Source: an uncultured Xanthomonas sp.
GTDB taxonomy: Bacteria; Pseudomonadota; Gammaproteobacteria; Xanthomonadales; Xanthomonadaceae
Reading direction: 5' to 3'
Assembly (NCBI GenBank): GCA_943912265.1
Contig: CALTTS010000014.1
Location: 1 to 64,000 of the forward strand
DNA length: 64,000 bases
In this document: in pieces, positions 7,579 to 15,286 of the stretch
Layout of the letters: every line of letters begins with the position of its first letter
Numbering within the stretch: the stretch's first letter is position 1
Notes under the pieces: generated by a model
The model's input: the letters and a program-made list of their open reading frames with translations, nothing else
What the model was told of the DNA's origin: nothing
Database searches by the model: none
Position numbers and translations under genes: made by a program

Positions 7579-8106
7579 ATGTCCCGTGTAGCCAAGAAGC
7601 CGGTCGCCCTGCCCAAGGGCGTCGAACTGAACATCCAGCCCGAGTCGGTGAGCGTCAAGGGCCCGAAGGGCACCCTGTCGCTGGCCAAGCCGGTCGGCGT
7701 CGAGGTCAAGATCGAGGACGGCCATGCGCTGCTGTCGCCGGTCGACGCCGCGCACGATGCGATCACCGGCACCGTCCGGGCGATCCTGTCGAACATGGTG
7801 AAGGGCGTCTCCGAAGGCTTCGAGCGCAAGCTCGAGCTGGTCGGCGTCGGTTACCGCGCCGCGATGCAGGGCAAGGACCTGAGCCTGTCGCTCGGTTTCT
7901 CGCACCCGGTCGTGTTCCAGGCCCCGGAAGGCATCACCCTGGCCACTCCGAGCCAGACCGAGATCGTCGTCCAGGGCGCCGACAAGCAGCGCGTCGGCGA
8001 AGTCGCCGCCAAGATCCGCGCCTTCCGTCCGCCGGAGCCGTACAAGGGCAAGGGCGTGAAGTATTCGGACGAGGTCATCATTCGCAAGGAAGCCAAGAAG
8101 GCGTAA
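7579..8106 (+). CDS. rplF: 50S ribosomal protein L6
   Basis: At 175 residues this is L6, a two-domain protein near the factor-binding site of the 50S. It begins MSRVAKKPVALPKGVEL and ends with PPEPYKGKGVKYSDEVIIRKEAKKA, the conserved C-terminal signature. The GGGAGGAAG ribosome site before ATG 7579 decides the start over an upstream in-frame ATG within rpsH. Confidence 0.98.
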   Translation: MSRVAKKPVALPKGVELNIQPESVSVKGPKGTLSLAKPVGVEVKIEDGHALLSPVDAAHDAITGTVRAILSNMVKGVSEGFERKLELVGVGYRAAMQGKDLSLSLGFSHPVVFQAPEGITLATPSQTEIVVQGADKQRVGEVAAKIRAFRPPEPYKGKGVKYSDEVIIRKEAKKA

Positions 8107-8153
8107 TGCGGGCCCGCCCGTAAAAGCCGATCCGCTTTCCGAGGACACACATC

Positions 8154-8513
8154 ATGAGTCTCAACAAGAACATTGCCCGTCTGCGCCGCGCCAAGTCGAC
8201 CCGTGCGCACATCCGCGAACTCGGCGTGCCGCGCCTGTCGGTGCTGCGCACCGGCCAGCATCTGTACGCCCAGGTCTTCACCGCCGACGGCTCCACGGTG
8301 ATCGCTGCCGCCAACACCCTGCAGGCCGACGTCAAGGACGGCCTGAAGAACGGCAAGAACAGCGATGCCGCCGCCAAGGTGGGCCGCATCATCGCCGAAC
8401 GCGCCAAGGCCGCGGGCATCGAGAAGGTCGCCTTCGACCGCTCGGGCTACCGTTACCACGGCCGCGTCAAGGCGCTGGCCGATGCCGCCCGCGAGGCCGG
8501 GCTGCAGTTCTGA
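8154..8513 (+). CDS. rplR: 50S ribosomal protein L18
   Basis: L18 binds 5S rRNA with L5. The 119 residues show RLSVLRTGQHLYAQVF and the C-terminal KVAFDRSGYRYHGRVKALADAAREAGLQF. A 47-nt gap separates it from rplF. A structured 159-nt spacer follows before rpsE. Confidence 0.98.
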   Translation: MSLNKNIARLRRAKSTRAHIRELGVPRLSVLRTGQHLYAQVFTADGSTVIAAANTLQADVKDGLKNGKNSDAAAKVGRIIAERAKAAGIEKVAFDRSGYRYHGRVKALADAAREAGLQF

Positions 8514-8672
8514 TCCGGCGGCGGGCGGGGGCTTTCCTCCGTCCGCCGTTCCTGCCGGCGCGGGCTGCGCCGGGCGGCACGGTTCTTCTGCAACCGCGTC
8601 CGATCCACCGCTGCTAGACCACAACGACAAGCGGCCAGCTGGCCGTACATATCCAACACTCAGGAATTCACC
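8514..8672 (+). other. rplR-rpsE spacer with three palindromes
   Basis: This spacer has no gene. It contains a 13-bp stem (two G-T pairs) at 8519-8548 with loop CTTT; a 7-bp stem at 8555-8573 (CCGGCGC/GCGCCGG); and a perfect 14-bp palindrome CGGCCAGCTGGCCG at 8632-8645. None has a T-run. They could be RNA-processing sites, weak terminators or repeat-derived palindromes. The ribosome site for rpsE (CAGGA) is near the end. Confidence 0.6.
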
Positions 8673-9215
8673 ATGGCAGAAGAACGTGCTCCGCGCGGCC
8701 GCGATCGTGATCGCAACCGCGAAGAGAAGATCGACGACGGCATGATCGAAAAGCTGGTCGCGGTCAACCGCGTCAGCAAGACCGTCAAGGGCGGCCGCCA
8801 GTTCACCTTCACCGCGCTGACCGTGGTCGGCGACGGCGAGGGCAAGGTCGGCTTCGGTTACGGCAAGGCCCGCGAGGTGCCGGTGGCCATCCAGAAGTCG
8901 ATGGAGCATGCCCGCAAGAGCATGGTCACCGTCGACCTGAACAACGGCACCCTGTGGCACCCGGTCAAGTCCGGCCACGGCGCGGCGCGCGTGTTCATGC
9001 AGCCGGCCTCCGAAGGTACCGGCGTCATCGCCGGCGGTGCCATGCGCGCCGTGCTCGAGGCGGTGGGCGTGAAGAACGTGCTGGCCAAGGCCACCGGTTC
9101 GCGCAACCCGATCAATCTCGTCCGCGCCACCCTGCGTGGCCTGGCCGATGCGCAGTCGCCGGCCAAGATCGCGGCCAAGCGCGGCAAGAAGGTGGAGGAA
9201 CTCCTCAATGGCTAA
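8673..9215 (+). CDS. rpsE: 30S ribosomal protein S5
   Basis: S5 is needed for translational accuracy and mRNA helicase activity at the entry channel. The 180-residue protein has the N-terminal double-stranded RNA-binding fold (GGRQFTFTALTVVGDGEGKVGFGYGKAREVP) and the C-terminal NPINLVRATLRGLADA block. The last bases overlap rpmD by 8 nt. Confidence 0.98.
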   Translation: MAEERAPRGRDRDRNREEKIDDGMIEKLVAVNRVSKTVKGGRQFTFTALTVVGDGEGKVGFGYGKAREVPVAIQKSMEHARKSMVTVDLNNGTLWHPVKSGHGAARVFMQPASEGTGVIAGGAMRAVLEAVGVKNVLAKATGSRNPINLVRATLRGLADAQSPAKIAAKRGKKVEELLNG

Positions 9216-9396
9216 CGAGTCCAAGACCGTCAAGGTGCGCCTGGTGCGCGGCCTGCGTGGCACCCAGTCCCGTCACCGCCTGTCGGTGCGTGCGCTGGGC
9301 CTGAACAAGCTCAACGATGTGCGTGAACTGAAGGACAGCCCGCAGGTGCGCGGCCTGATCAACAAGGTTCAGTACCTCGTCCAGGTTGAGGAGTGA
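9208..9396 (+). CDS. rpmD: 50S ribosomal protein L30
   Basis: This 62-residue protein matches L30: KTVKVRLVRGLRGTQSRHRLSV, then LGLNKLNDVRELKDSPQVRGLINKV. It starts inside the 3' end of rpsE in another frame, a coupling arrangement common in this operon. The in-frame ATG at 9136 would overlap rpsE by 80 bases and is rejected. Confidence 0.97.
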   Translation: MANESKTVKVRLVRGLRGTQSRHRLSVRALGLNKLNDVRELKDSPQVRGLINKVQYLVQVEE

Positions 9397-9400
9397 TCCC

Positions 9401-9844
9401 ATGACTCTGCGTCTGAATGATTTGAGCCCGGCTCCGGGCGCCCGCACCGAGCGCACCCGCGTCGGTCGCGGCATCGGCTCCGGCCTCGGCAAGACCGCCG
9501 GCCGCGGCCACAAGGGTTCGTTCGCCCGCAAGGGCGGCGGCAAGATCAAGGCCGGCTTCGAAGGCGGCCAGACCCCGATGCAGCGCCGTCTGCCGAAGAT
9601 CGGCTTCCGTTCCAAGCTGGCCAAGGACACCGCCGAGGTGCTCTCCTACCAGCTGGACAAGCTCGAGGCCGGCACCGTCGACTTCGCCGCGCTGCGTGCG
9701 GCCAAGCTGGTGCCGACCAGCGCCAAGAAGGCCAAGATCGTCAAGAAGGGCGAGCTGACCAAGGCCTTCGTGCTCAAGGGCATCGCCGTGACGGCCGGTG
9801 CCAAGGCCGTGATCGTCGCCGCCGGCGGCAGCGTCGAGGAGTAA
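9401..9844 (+). CDS. rplO: 50S ribosomal protein L15
   Basis: L15 is a late-assembly 50S protein. The 147 residues start MTLRLNDLSPAPGARTERTR and continue with the glycine-rich VGRGIGSGLGKTAGRGHKGS segment typical of L15. ATG 9401 is preceded by GAGGAG, and the gene follows rpmD by 4 nt. secY starts 7 nt downstream. Confidence 0.98.
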   Translation: MTLRLNDLSPAPGARTERTRVGRGIGSGLGKTAGRGHKGSFARKGGGKIKAGFEGGQTPMQRRLPKIGFRSKLAKDTAEVLSYQLDKLEAGTVDFAALRAAKLVPTSAKKAKIVKKGELTKAFVLKGIAVTAGAKAVIVAAGGSVEE

Positions 9845-9851
9845 CGGGCAC

Positions 9852-11204
9852 ATGGCGCAAGCGGGCATCGGGGCAATGGGCGGCATGGGCAAGTTCACCG
9901 AACTGCGGCAGCGCTTGCTGTTCGTGGTGGGTGCGCTGATCGTGTACCGCATCGGCTGTTACGTGCCGGTGCCCGGCGTCAACCCCGATGCCATGCTGGC
10001 GATGATGCAGCAGCAGGGCGGCGGCATCGTGGACATGTTCAACATGTTCTCGGGCGGCGCCCTGCACCGCTTCAGCGTGTTCGCGCTGAACGTGATGCCG
10101 TACATCTCCGCGTCCATCGTGATCCAGCTCGGCGTGCACATCTTCCCGGCGCTCAAGACGCTGCAGAAGGAGGGCGAGTCGGGCCGGCGCAAGATCACCC
10201 AGTACTCGCGCTACGGCGCGGTGCTGCTGGCGGTGGTGCAGGGCGGTTCGATCGCGATGGCGTTGCAGCACCAGGTCGCGCCGGGCGGCGCGCCGGTGGT
10301 GTATTCGCCGGGCCTGGGTTTCGTGCTGACGGCGATCGTGTCGCTGACGGCCGGCACCCTGTTCCTGATGTGGGTCGGCGAGCAGGTGACCGAGCGCGGC
10401 ATCGGCAACGGCGTCTCGCTGATCATCTTCTCGGGCATCGTCGCCGGCCTGCCGGCCGCGGTGATCGACACCCTGTCCAAGTTCCGCGACGGCAACATCA
10501 GCTTCCTGTCGCTGCTGCTGATCGTCGTCACCGTGCTCGCCTTCACCCTGTTCGTGGTGTTCGTCGAGCGCGGCCAGCGCCGGATCACGGTCAACTACGC
10601 GCGCCGCCAGGGCGGTCGCAATGCGTACCAGAACCAGACCTCGTTCCTGCCGCTGAAGCTCAACATGGCCGGCGTGATCCCGCCGATCTTCGCTTCCAGC
10701 ATCCTGGCCTTCCCGGCGACCCTGGCCCAGTGGTCCGGGCAGGCGACCTCGGCCACGTGGCTGCAGCGCATCTCCAACGCGCTGGCCCCGGGCGAGCCGC
10801 TGCACATGATCGTGTTCGCCGCGCTGATCATCGGCTTCGCGTTCTTCTACACGGCGCTTGTGTTCAACTCGCAGGAAACCGCGGACAGCCTGAAGAAGTC
10901 CGGCGCGCTGATCCCGGGCATCCGTCCGGGCCGGGCCACCGCCGACTACGTGGACGGCGTGCTGACGCGCCTGACCGCGGCCGGTTCGATCTACTTGGTC
11001 ATCGTCTGCCTGCTGCCGGAAGTGATGCGCACGCAGCTGAGCACCTCGTTCCACTTCGGCGGCACCTCGCTGCTGATCGTGGTGGTGGTGGTGATGGACT
11101 TCATCGCGCAGATCCAGGCGCACCTGATGTCGCACCAGTACGAAAGCCTGTTGAAGAAGGCCAACCTGAAGGGCGGTTCGCGCGGCGGTTTCGCCCGCGG
11201 CTGA
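9852..11204 (+). CDS. secY: Preprotein translocase subunit SecY
   Basis: SecY is the inner-membrane channel of the Sec translocon, working with SecE, SecG and SecA. The 450 residues show the expected hydrophobic pattern of about ten transmembrane helices. Signatures include the plug region after PVPGVNP, FNMFSGGALHRFSVFALNVMPYISASI, and the C-terminal SLLKKANLKGGSRGGFARG. No rpmJ follows, which departs from the E. coli order. Confidence 0.98.
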   Translation: MAQAGIGAMGGMGKFTELRQRLLFVVGALIVYRIGCYVPVPGVNPDAMLAMMQQQGGGIVDMFNMFSGGALHRFSVFALNVMPYISASIVIQLGVHIFPALKTLQKEGESGRRKITQYSRYGAVLLAVVQGGSIAMALQHQVAPGGAPVVYSPGLGFVLTAIVSLTAGTLFLMWVGEQVTERGIGNGVSLIIFSGIVAGLPAAVIDTLSKFRDGNISFLSLLLIVVTVLAFTLFVVFVERGQRRITVNYARRQGGRNAYQNQTSFLPLKLNMAGVIPPIFASSILAFPATLAQWSGQATSATWLQRISNALAPGEPLHMIVFAALIIGFAFFYTALVFNSQETADSLKKSGALIPGIRPGRATADYVDGVLTRLTAAGSIYLVIVCLLPEVMRTQLSTSFHFGGTSLLIVVVVVMDFIAQIQAHLMSHQYESLLKKANLKGGSRGGFARG

Positions 11205-11494
11205 TCCCGCACACACAATGGGCGGCTCGCGCGGCATCCCGCGTGCGAGTGCGTCCCTGCCGACCCGCGCTGGAGGAGCGCGGGCGGCCCGGCCGGAACA
11301 TCGGCTTGGCCAGCAGGGTCCGGCGCCGGAGCATGGGCACTCTCCCCATGCCGGGTTCACGGGGCGTCATGTTCCGCGGGCTTCCAAACCATCCGGGATA
11401 TTGCTAGTATTACCAGTTCACTCTACCTGAACTGCGGGTTCGCCTGTCCCGGCGAATGCGTCCAGTTCGCCCAACACAGTCGGAGAGTCGCGTC
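11205..11494 (+). other. secY-rpsM spacer: hairpins, weak promoter, no rpmJ
   Basis: This 290-bp gap separates the spc and alpha gene groups. Two hairpins lie near its start: CTCGC-GCGG/CCGC-GTGCGAG (about 11226-11250) and a perfect 8-bp stem CCCGCGCT/AGCGCGGG (11264-11284, loop GGAGG). Both lack T-runs. Further on, an extended -10-like TGCTAGTAT (11402-11410) could start rpsM transcription, though its -35 region is poor. No L36-like frame is visible. Confidence 0.55.
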
Positions 11495-11851
11495 ATGGCG
11501 CGTATTGCGGGTGTCAACCTGCCGGCCCAGAAGCATGTCTGGGTGGGGTTGCAGAGCATCTATGGTATCGGCCGTACCCGGTCGAAGAAGGTTTGCGAGT
11601 CGGCCGGCGTTCCGGTCACCACCAAGATTCGCGATTTGTCGGAGCCGGAAATCGAGCGCCTGCGCGCCGAAGTGGCCCATTACGTGGTCGAGGGCGATCT
11701 GCGTCGCGAGATCGGCATCGCCATCAAGCGTCTGATGGACCTGGGCTGCTACCGCGGCCTGCGTCACCGCCGCGGCCTGCCGCTGCGCGGTCAGCGCACC
11801 CGTACCAACGCACGTACTCGCAAGGGTCCGCGCAAGGCCATCAGGAAGTAA
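11495..11851 (+). CDS. rpsM: 30S ribosomal protein S13
   Basis: S13 sits in the 30S head and forms intersubunit bridges. The 118 residues begin MARIAGVNLPAQKHVWVGLQSIYGIG, then a helix-hairpin-helix, and end RGQRTRTNARTRKGPRKAIRK. It opens the alpha operon. The in-frame ATG at 11456 would add 13 non-family residues and is rejected. Confidence 0.98.
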   Translation: MARIAGVNLPAQKHVWVGLQSIYGIGRTRSKKVCESAGVPVTTKIRDLSEPEIERLRAEVAHYVVEGDLRREIGIAIKRLMDLGCYRGLRHRRGLPLRGQRTRTNARTRKGPRKAIRK

Positions 11852-11863
11852 CGGAGCCAACTC

Positions 11864-12256
11864 ATGGCAAAGCCGACAGCAGTCAAGACCAAGAAGAAGG
11901 TCAAGCGCGTCGTCAGCGACGGCGTCGCTCACGTCCACGCTTCTTTCAACAACACCATCGTCACCATCACGGATCGCCAGGGCAACGCCCTGTCGTGGGC
12001 CACTTCGGGCGGCGCGGGCTTCCGCGGTTCGCGCAAGTCGACCCCGTTCGCCGCGCAGGTTGCCGCCGAGAAGGCCGGCAAGGCCGCGCTGGACTACGGC
12101 GTGAAGTCGCTGGAAGTGCGCGTCAAGGGCCCCGGCCCGGGCCGCGAGTCCGCCGTTCGTTCGCTGAACAACGTCGGCTACAAGATCACCAACATCATCG
12201 ACGTGACGCCCATCCCGCACAACGGGTGCCGTCCGCCGAAGAAGCGCCGCGTCTAA
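11864..12256 (+). CDS. rpsK: 30S ribosomal protein S11
   Basis: S11 helps build the 30S platform and mRNA exit site. The 130-residue protein has VHASFNNTIVTITDRQGNALSWATSGGAGFRGSRKS, and the C-terminal HNGCRPPKKRRV in which the Asn-Gly is isomerised in E. coli. It lies 12 nt after rpsM. Confidence 0.98.
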   Translation: MAKPTAVKTKKKVKRVVSDGVAHVHASFNNTIVTITDRQGNALSWATSGGAGFRGSRKSTPFAAQVAAEKAGKAALDYGVKSLEVRVKGPGPGRESAVRSLNNVGYKITNIIDVTPIPHNGCRPPKKRRV

Positions 12257-12270
12257 GGGGGCGATGAGAA

Positions 12271-12900
12271 ATGGCTCGTTATATCGGTCCTACCTGCAAG
12301 CTCGCGCGCCGTGAAGGCGCCGACCTGTCCCTGAAAAGCCCGGCCCGTGCGCTGGACTCCAAGTGCAAGCTGGAGCAGAAGCCCGGCCAGCATGGCGCCA
12401 CCGCGCGCAAGGGCAAGCTCTCCGACTACGCCACCCAGCTGCGCGAGAAGCAGAAGGTCAAGCGCATCTACGGTCTGCTGGAGCGCCAGTTCCGCAACTA
12501 CTACAAGAAGGCCTCGACCAAGAAGGGCAACACCGGCGAGAACCTGCTGCAGCTGCTGGAAACCCGTCTGGACAACGTCGTCTACCGCATGGGTTTCGCG
12601 GTGACCCGCCCGTCCGCCCGCCAGCTGGTCTCGCACCGCGGCGTGCTGGTCAACGGCAAGCCGGTCAACCTGCCGTCCTACCAGGTCAAGGCAGGCGACG
12701 CGATCACGCTGTCGGAGAAGGTGCAGAAGCAGCTCCGCGTCCAGGAGTCGCTGACGCTGGCCGAACAGCACGATCTCAGCCCCTCGTGGATCGAAGTCGA
12801 CGCGAAGAAGTTCAGCGGCGTCTTCAAGGCCGTCCCGGACCGGGCCGACCTGCCTTCGGACATCAACGAAGCGCTGATCGTCGAGTTGTACTCGAAGTAA
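12271..12900 (+). CDS. rpsD: 30S ribosomal protein S4
   Basis: S4 nucleates 30S assembly on the 16S 5' domain and represses the alpha operon in E. coli. The 209-residue protein has the N-terminal GPTCKLARREGADL segment and an S4 RNA-binding domain (about residues 97-160, RLDNVVYRMGFAVTRPSARQLV). It ends SDINEALIVELYSK. A 60-nt spacer with a strong hairpin follows. Confidence 0.98.
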   Translation: MARYIGPTCKLARREGADLSLKSPARALDSKCKLEQKPGQHGATARKGKLSDYATQLREKQKVKRIYGLLERQFRNYYKKASTKKGNTGENLLQLLETRLDNVVYRMGFAVTRPSARQLVSHRGVLVNGKPVNLPSYQVKAGDAITLSEKVQKQLRVQESLTLAEQHDLSPSWIEVDAKKFSGVFKAVPDRADLPSDINEALIVELYSK

Positions 12901-12915
12901 TCCACTTTGGCAGGG

Positions 12916-12939
12916 CTCTCCGGCCGCATGGCCGGGGAG
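12916..12939 (+). promoter_or_regulatory. Hairpin just upstream of rpoA
   Basis: CTCTCCGGCC (12916-12925) pairs along 10 bp with GGCCGGGGAG (12930-12939), with one G-T pair, around a GCAT loop. It ends 5 nt before the AGGAG ribosome site of rpoA (12945-12949). It lacks a T-run, so it is more likely an mRNA processing, stabilising or translation-control element than a terminator. Its role is inferred from position only. Confidence 0.55.
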
Positions 12940-12960
12940 TTCTCAGGAGAATCCGCAAAC

Positions 12961-13959
12961 ATGACGGTTATCGCCAATCAGGTTCTGCGTCCCCGTGGCC
13001 CGCAGATCGAACGCCTGTCCGACAATCGGGCCAAGGTCGTGATCGAGCCGCTGGAACGCGGATACGGCCATACGCTGGGCAACGCCCTGCGTCGCGTGCT
13101 GCTTTCGTCCATCCCCGGCTTCGCGATCACCGAAGTCGAGATCGACGGCGTGCTGCACGAGTACACCACGGTCGAAGGCCTGCAGGAGGACGTCCTGGAA
13201 GTCCTGCTGAACCTCAAGGACGTCGCCATCCGCATGCACACCGGCGACAGCGCCACGCTGTCGCTGGCCAAGCAGGGCCCGGGCGTCGTCACCGCGGCCG
13301 ACATCAAGACCGACCACAACGTCGAGATTCTCAATCCCGACCACGTGATCTGCCACCTCACCAAGGACACGGCGCTGAACATGCGCCTGAAGATCGAGCG
13401 CGGTTTCGGCTACCAGCCGGCCGCCGCCCGTCGCCGTCCCGACGAGGAGGCGCGCGCCATCGGCCGTCTGGTGCTGGACGCCTCGTTCTCGCCGGTGCGC
13501 CGCGTGGCCTACGCGGTCGAGGCCGCGCGCGTCGAGCAGCGCACCAACCTGGACAAGCTGGTGCTGGAGATCGAGACCAACGGCACGATCGATGCCGAGG
13601 AAGCCGTGCGCACCGCCGCCGACATCCTCACCGACCAGCTGTCGGTGTTCGGCGACTTCACCCACCGCGACCGCGGCGCGCCGAAGCCGGCCACCGGCGG
13701 CGTGGACCCGGTGCTGCTGCGTCCGATCGACGATCTGGAGCTGACGGTGCGTTCGGCCAACTGCCTCAAGGCCGAGAGCATCTACTACATCGGCGACCTG
13801 ATCCAGAAGACCGAGGTCGAGCTGCTCAAGACCCCGAACCTGGGCAAGAAGTCGCTCACCGAGATCAAGGAAGTGCTCGCCCAGCGCGGCCTTTCGCTCG
13901 GCATGAAGCTGGAGAACTGGCCGCCGGCCGGCGTCGCCCAGCACGGCATGCTCGGCTGA
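12961..13959 (+). CDS. rpoA: DNA-directed RNA polymerase subunit alpha
   Basis: The alpha dimer scaffolds RNA polymerase assembly, and its C-terminal domain contacts UP elements and activators. The 332-residue protein starts MTVIANQVLRPRGPQIE and has the assembly motif RGYGHTLGNALRRVLLSSIPG. The C-terminal domain (about 250-332) contains LTVRSANCLKAESIYYIGDLIQ. ATG 12961 follows AGGAG at 12945-12949; an in-frame ATG at 12907 lies in the upstream hairpin spacer. Confidence 0.98.
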   Translation: MTVIANQVLRPRGPQIERLSDNRAKVVIEPLERGYGHTLGNALRRVLLSSIPGFAITEVEIDGVLHEYTTVEGLQEDVLEVLLNLKDVAIRMHTGDSATLSLAKQGPGVVTAADIKTDHNVEILNPDHVICHLTKDTALNMRLKIERGFGYQPAAARRRPDEEARAIGRLVLDASFSPVRRVAYAVEAARVEQRTNLDKLVLEIETNGTIDAEEAVRTAADILTDQLSVFGDFTHRDRGAPKPATGGVDPVLLRPIDDLELTVRSANCLKAESIYYIGDLIQKTEVELLKTPNLGKKSLTEIKEVLAQRGLSLGMKLENWPPAGVAQHGMLG

Positions 13960-14213
13960 GCGATGCCGCCGGCCGGTGCACCCAGGCTCGCCTGACGTGC
14001 ACCGGAATCCGCGGGCGGGGTTTCCCGCCCGTTGCCGTCAGCCGACGGCCTGACCCGGATTCCGGGTCGCAATGCCGACAGGCGTGAAAGCCTGCGGCGA
14101 TAGCCGGCAAGGGATGCCGGTCCGGGCCAACCGCAGTCCATGTTGCAACGCCGGGATGGCGACAGCGAAGTACAGGGTTCCAACCTTCACCTCACCTTTC
14201 AGGAAACACGACC
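13960..14213 (+). other. rpoA-rplQ spacer with three successive hairpins
   Basis: These 254 bp hold no gene. The first hairpin (13973-14005) pairs CCGGTGCAC with GTGCACCGG and has an inner CAGG/CCTG. The second (14012-14031) is a perfect 8-bp stem CGGGCGGG/CCCGCCCG with loop GTTT. The third (14052-14068) is GACCCGG/CCGGGTC. None has a long T-run. In many relatives rplQ directly follows rpoA, so the spacer is notable. Confidence 0.6.
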
Positions 14214-14600
14214 ATGCGTCACCAGAAATCCGGCCGCAAGTTCAGCCGCACCAGCGCACATCGCGAGTCGATGTTCAAGAACATGGCCTCCTCGCTGATC
14301 AAGCACGGCCTGATCAAGACCACCCTGCCCAAGGCCAAGGAACTGCGCCGCGTCGCCGAGCCGCTGATCACCCTGGCCCGTGTCGACAGCGTGGCCAACC
14401 GCCGCCTCGCCTTCGCCCGCCTGCGCGACAAGGAAGCCGTCGGCACCTTGTTCACCACGCTGGGCCCGCGTTACCAGACCCGTCCGGGCGGTTACCTGCG
14501 CATCCTGAAGTGCGGCTTCCGCGCCGGCGACAATGCGCCGATGGCCTACGTCGAGCTGGTCGACCGTCCGGCCGCCGTTGCCGAGGAAGTGGCCGAGTAA
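14214..14600 (+). CDS. rplQ: 50S ribosomal protein L17
   Basis: L17 is a primary 23S binder next to the exit tunnel. The 128 residues begin MRHQKSGRKFSRTSAHRES and contain LIKHGLIKTTLPKAKELRRVAEPLITLA. AGGAAA precedes the ATG. It is the last gene of the alpha operon and is followed by a clear terminator. Confidence 0.98.
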   Translation: MRHQKSGRKFSRTSAHRESMFKNMASSLIKHGLIKTTLPKAKELRRVAEPLITLARVDSVANRRLAFARLRDKEAVGTLFTTLGPRYQTRPGGYLRILKCGFRAGDNAPMAYVELVDRPAAVAEEVAE

Positions 14601-14630
14601 GCCCGGCGCTTTCGCGACACGCTGCATTCC

Positions 14631-14661
14631 AGAAGCCCCGGCCATGCCGGGGTTTCTGCTT
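14631..14661 (+). terminator. Terminator of the alpha operon
   Basis: AGAAGCCCCGGC (14631-14642) pairs over 12 bp (one G-T) with GCCGGGGTTTCT (14646-14657) around a CAT loop. The T-rich right arm continues into GCTTTCC. It lies 31 bp after rplQ and before dsbB, which fits an intrinsic terminator. Confidence 0.85.
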
Positions 14662-14709
14662 TCCGGGCGGACGGCGATAATGCCGGCATATCCGATGCCG
14701 AGTTGCCCG

Positions 14710-15222
14710 ATGAATCCGATGTCCTGGTCTTTCCGCGCCCGCTTCCTGGCCGGCTTCGTCGCGTGTGCCGGCCTGCTGGCCTATGCGCTGTATGCGCAGT
14801 ACCACGACGGCCTGCTGCCGTGCCCGCTGTGCACGTTCCAGCGCGGCGCCTTCATCGCGCTGGCGGCGGTGTTCCTGCTGGGCGGGCTGTTCGGGCCCAA
14901 GGGCTGCGGCTGGCGGACGTTCTGGGCGGTGCTGGCGCTGCTGCCGGCGCTCGGCGGCATCGGCATCGCCGGCCGCCATCTGTGGCTGCAGCACCTGCCG
15001 GCCGACCAGGTGCCGGCCTGCGGCCCGGACCTGTCGTACATGATGCAGGCGTTCCCGTTCACCGACGTGATCCGCAAGGTGTTCACCGGTTCGGGCGAAT
15101 GCGCGAAGGTGGACTGGACCTTCCTCGGCCTGGCGATGCCGGCATGGAGCCTGATCTGGTTCGTGCTGCTGGCGGCGTGGGCCGTGCTCGCCGCCTGCCG
15201 GCGCGCAAGCGCTTGCCGTTGA
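14710..15222 (+). CDS. dsbB: Disulfide bond formation protein DsbB
   Basis: DsbB is a four-helix inner-membrane protein that reoxidises periplasmic DsbA and passes electrons to quinone. The 170-residue sequence from ATG 14710 has the first redox pair CPLC at residues 38-41 and a second periplasmic pair in PACGPD and SGECAKVDW. Four hydrophobic segments are visible. The start is by similarity (MNPMSWSFRARF); no strong ribosome site is seen, and ATG 14719 is possible. No dsbA is nearby. Confidence 0.93.
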   Translation: MNPMSWSFRARFLAGFVACAGLLAYALYAQYHDGLLPCPLCTFQRGAFIALAAVFLLGGLFGPKGCGWRTFWAVLALLPALGGIGIAGRHLWLQHLPADQVPACGPDLSYMMQAFPFTDVIRKVFTGSGECAKVDWTFLGLAMPAWSLIWFVLLAAWAVLAACRRASACR

Positions 15223-15286
15223 AACCGGATTTTGCGAACCCGCGGCGGTCTGCGACGATGCCGCTCCCGATGGACGTGCGAACGAC

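Noticed and set aside
9774..11360. 528-codon minus-strand frame opposite secY
   Set aside because: Histidine/glutamine/arginine-rich antisense of secY with no start context. High-GC frames without stops are common here.
11341..11410. Full sigma70 promoter for rpsM
   Set aside because: The extended -10 TGCTAGTAT is reasonable, but the -35 region (TTCCAA) matches poorly, so it is kept only as part of the spacer description.
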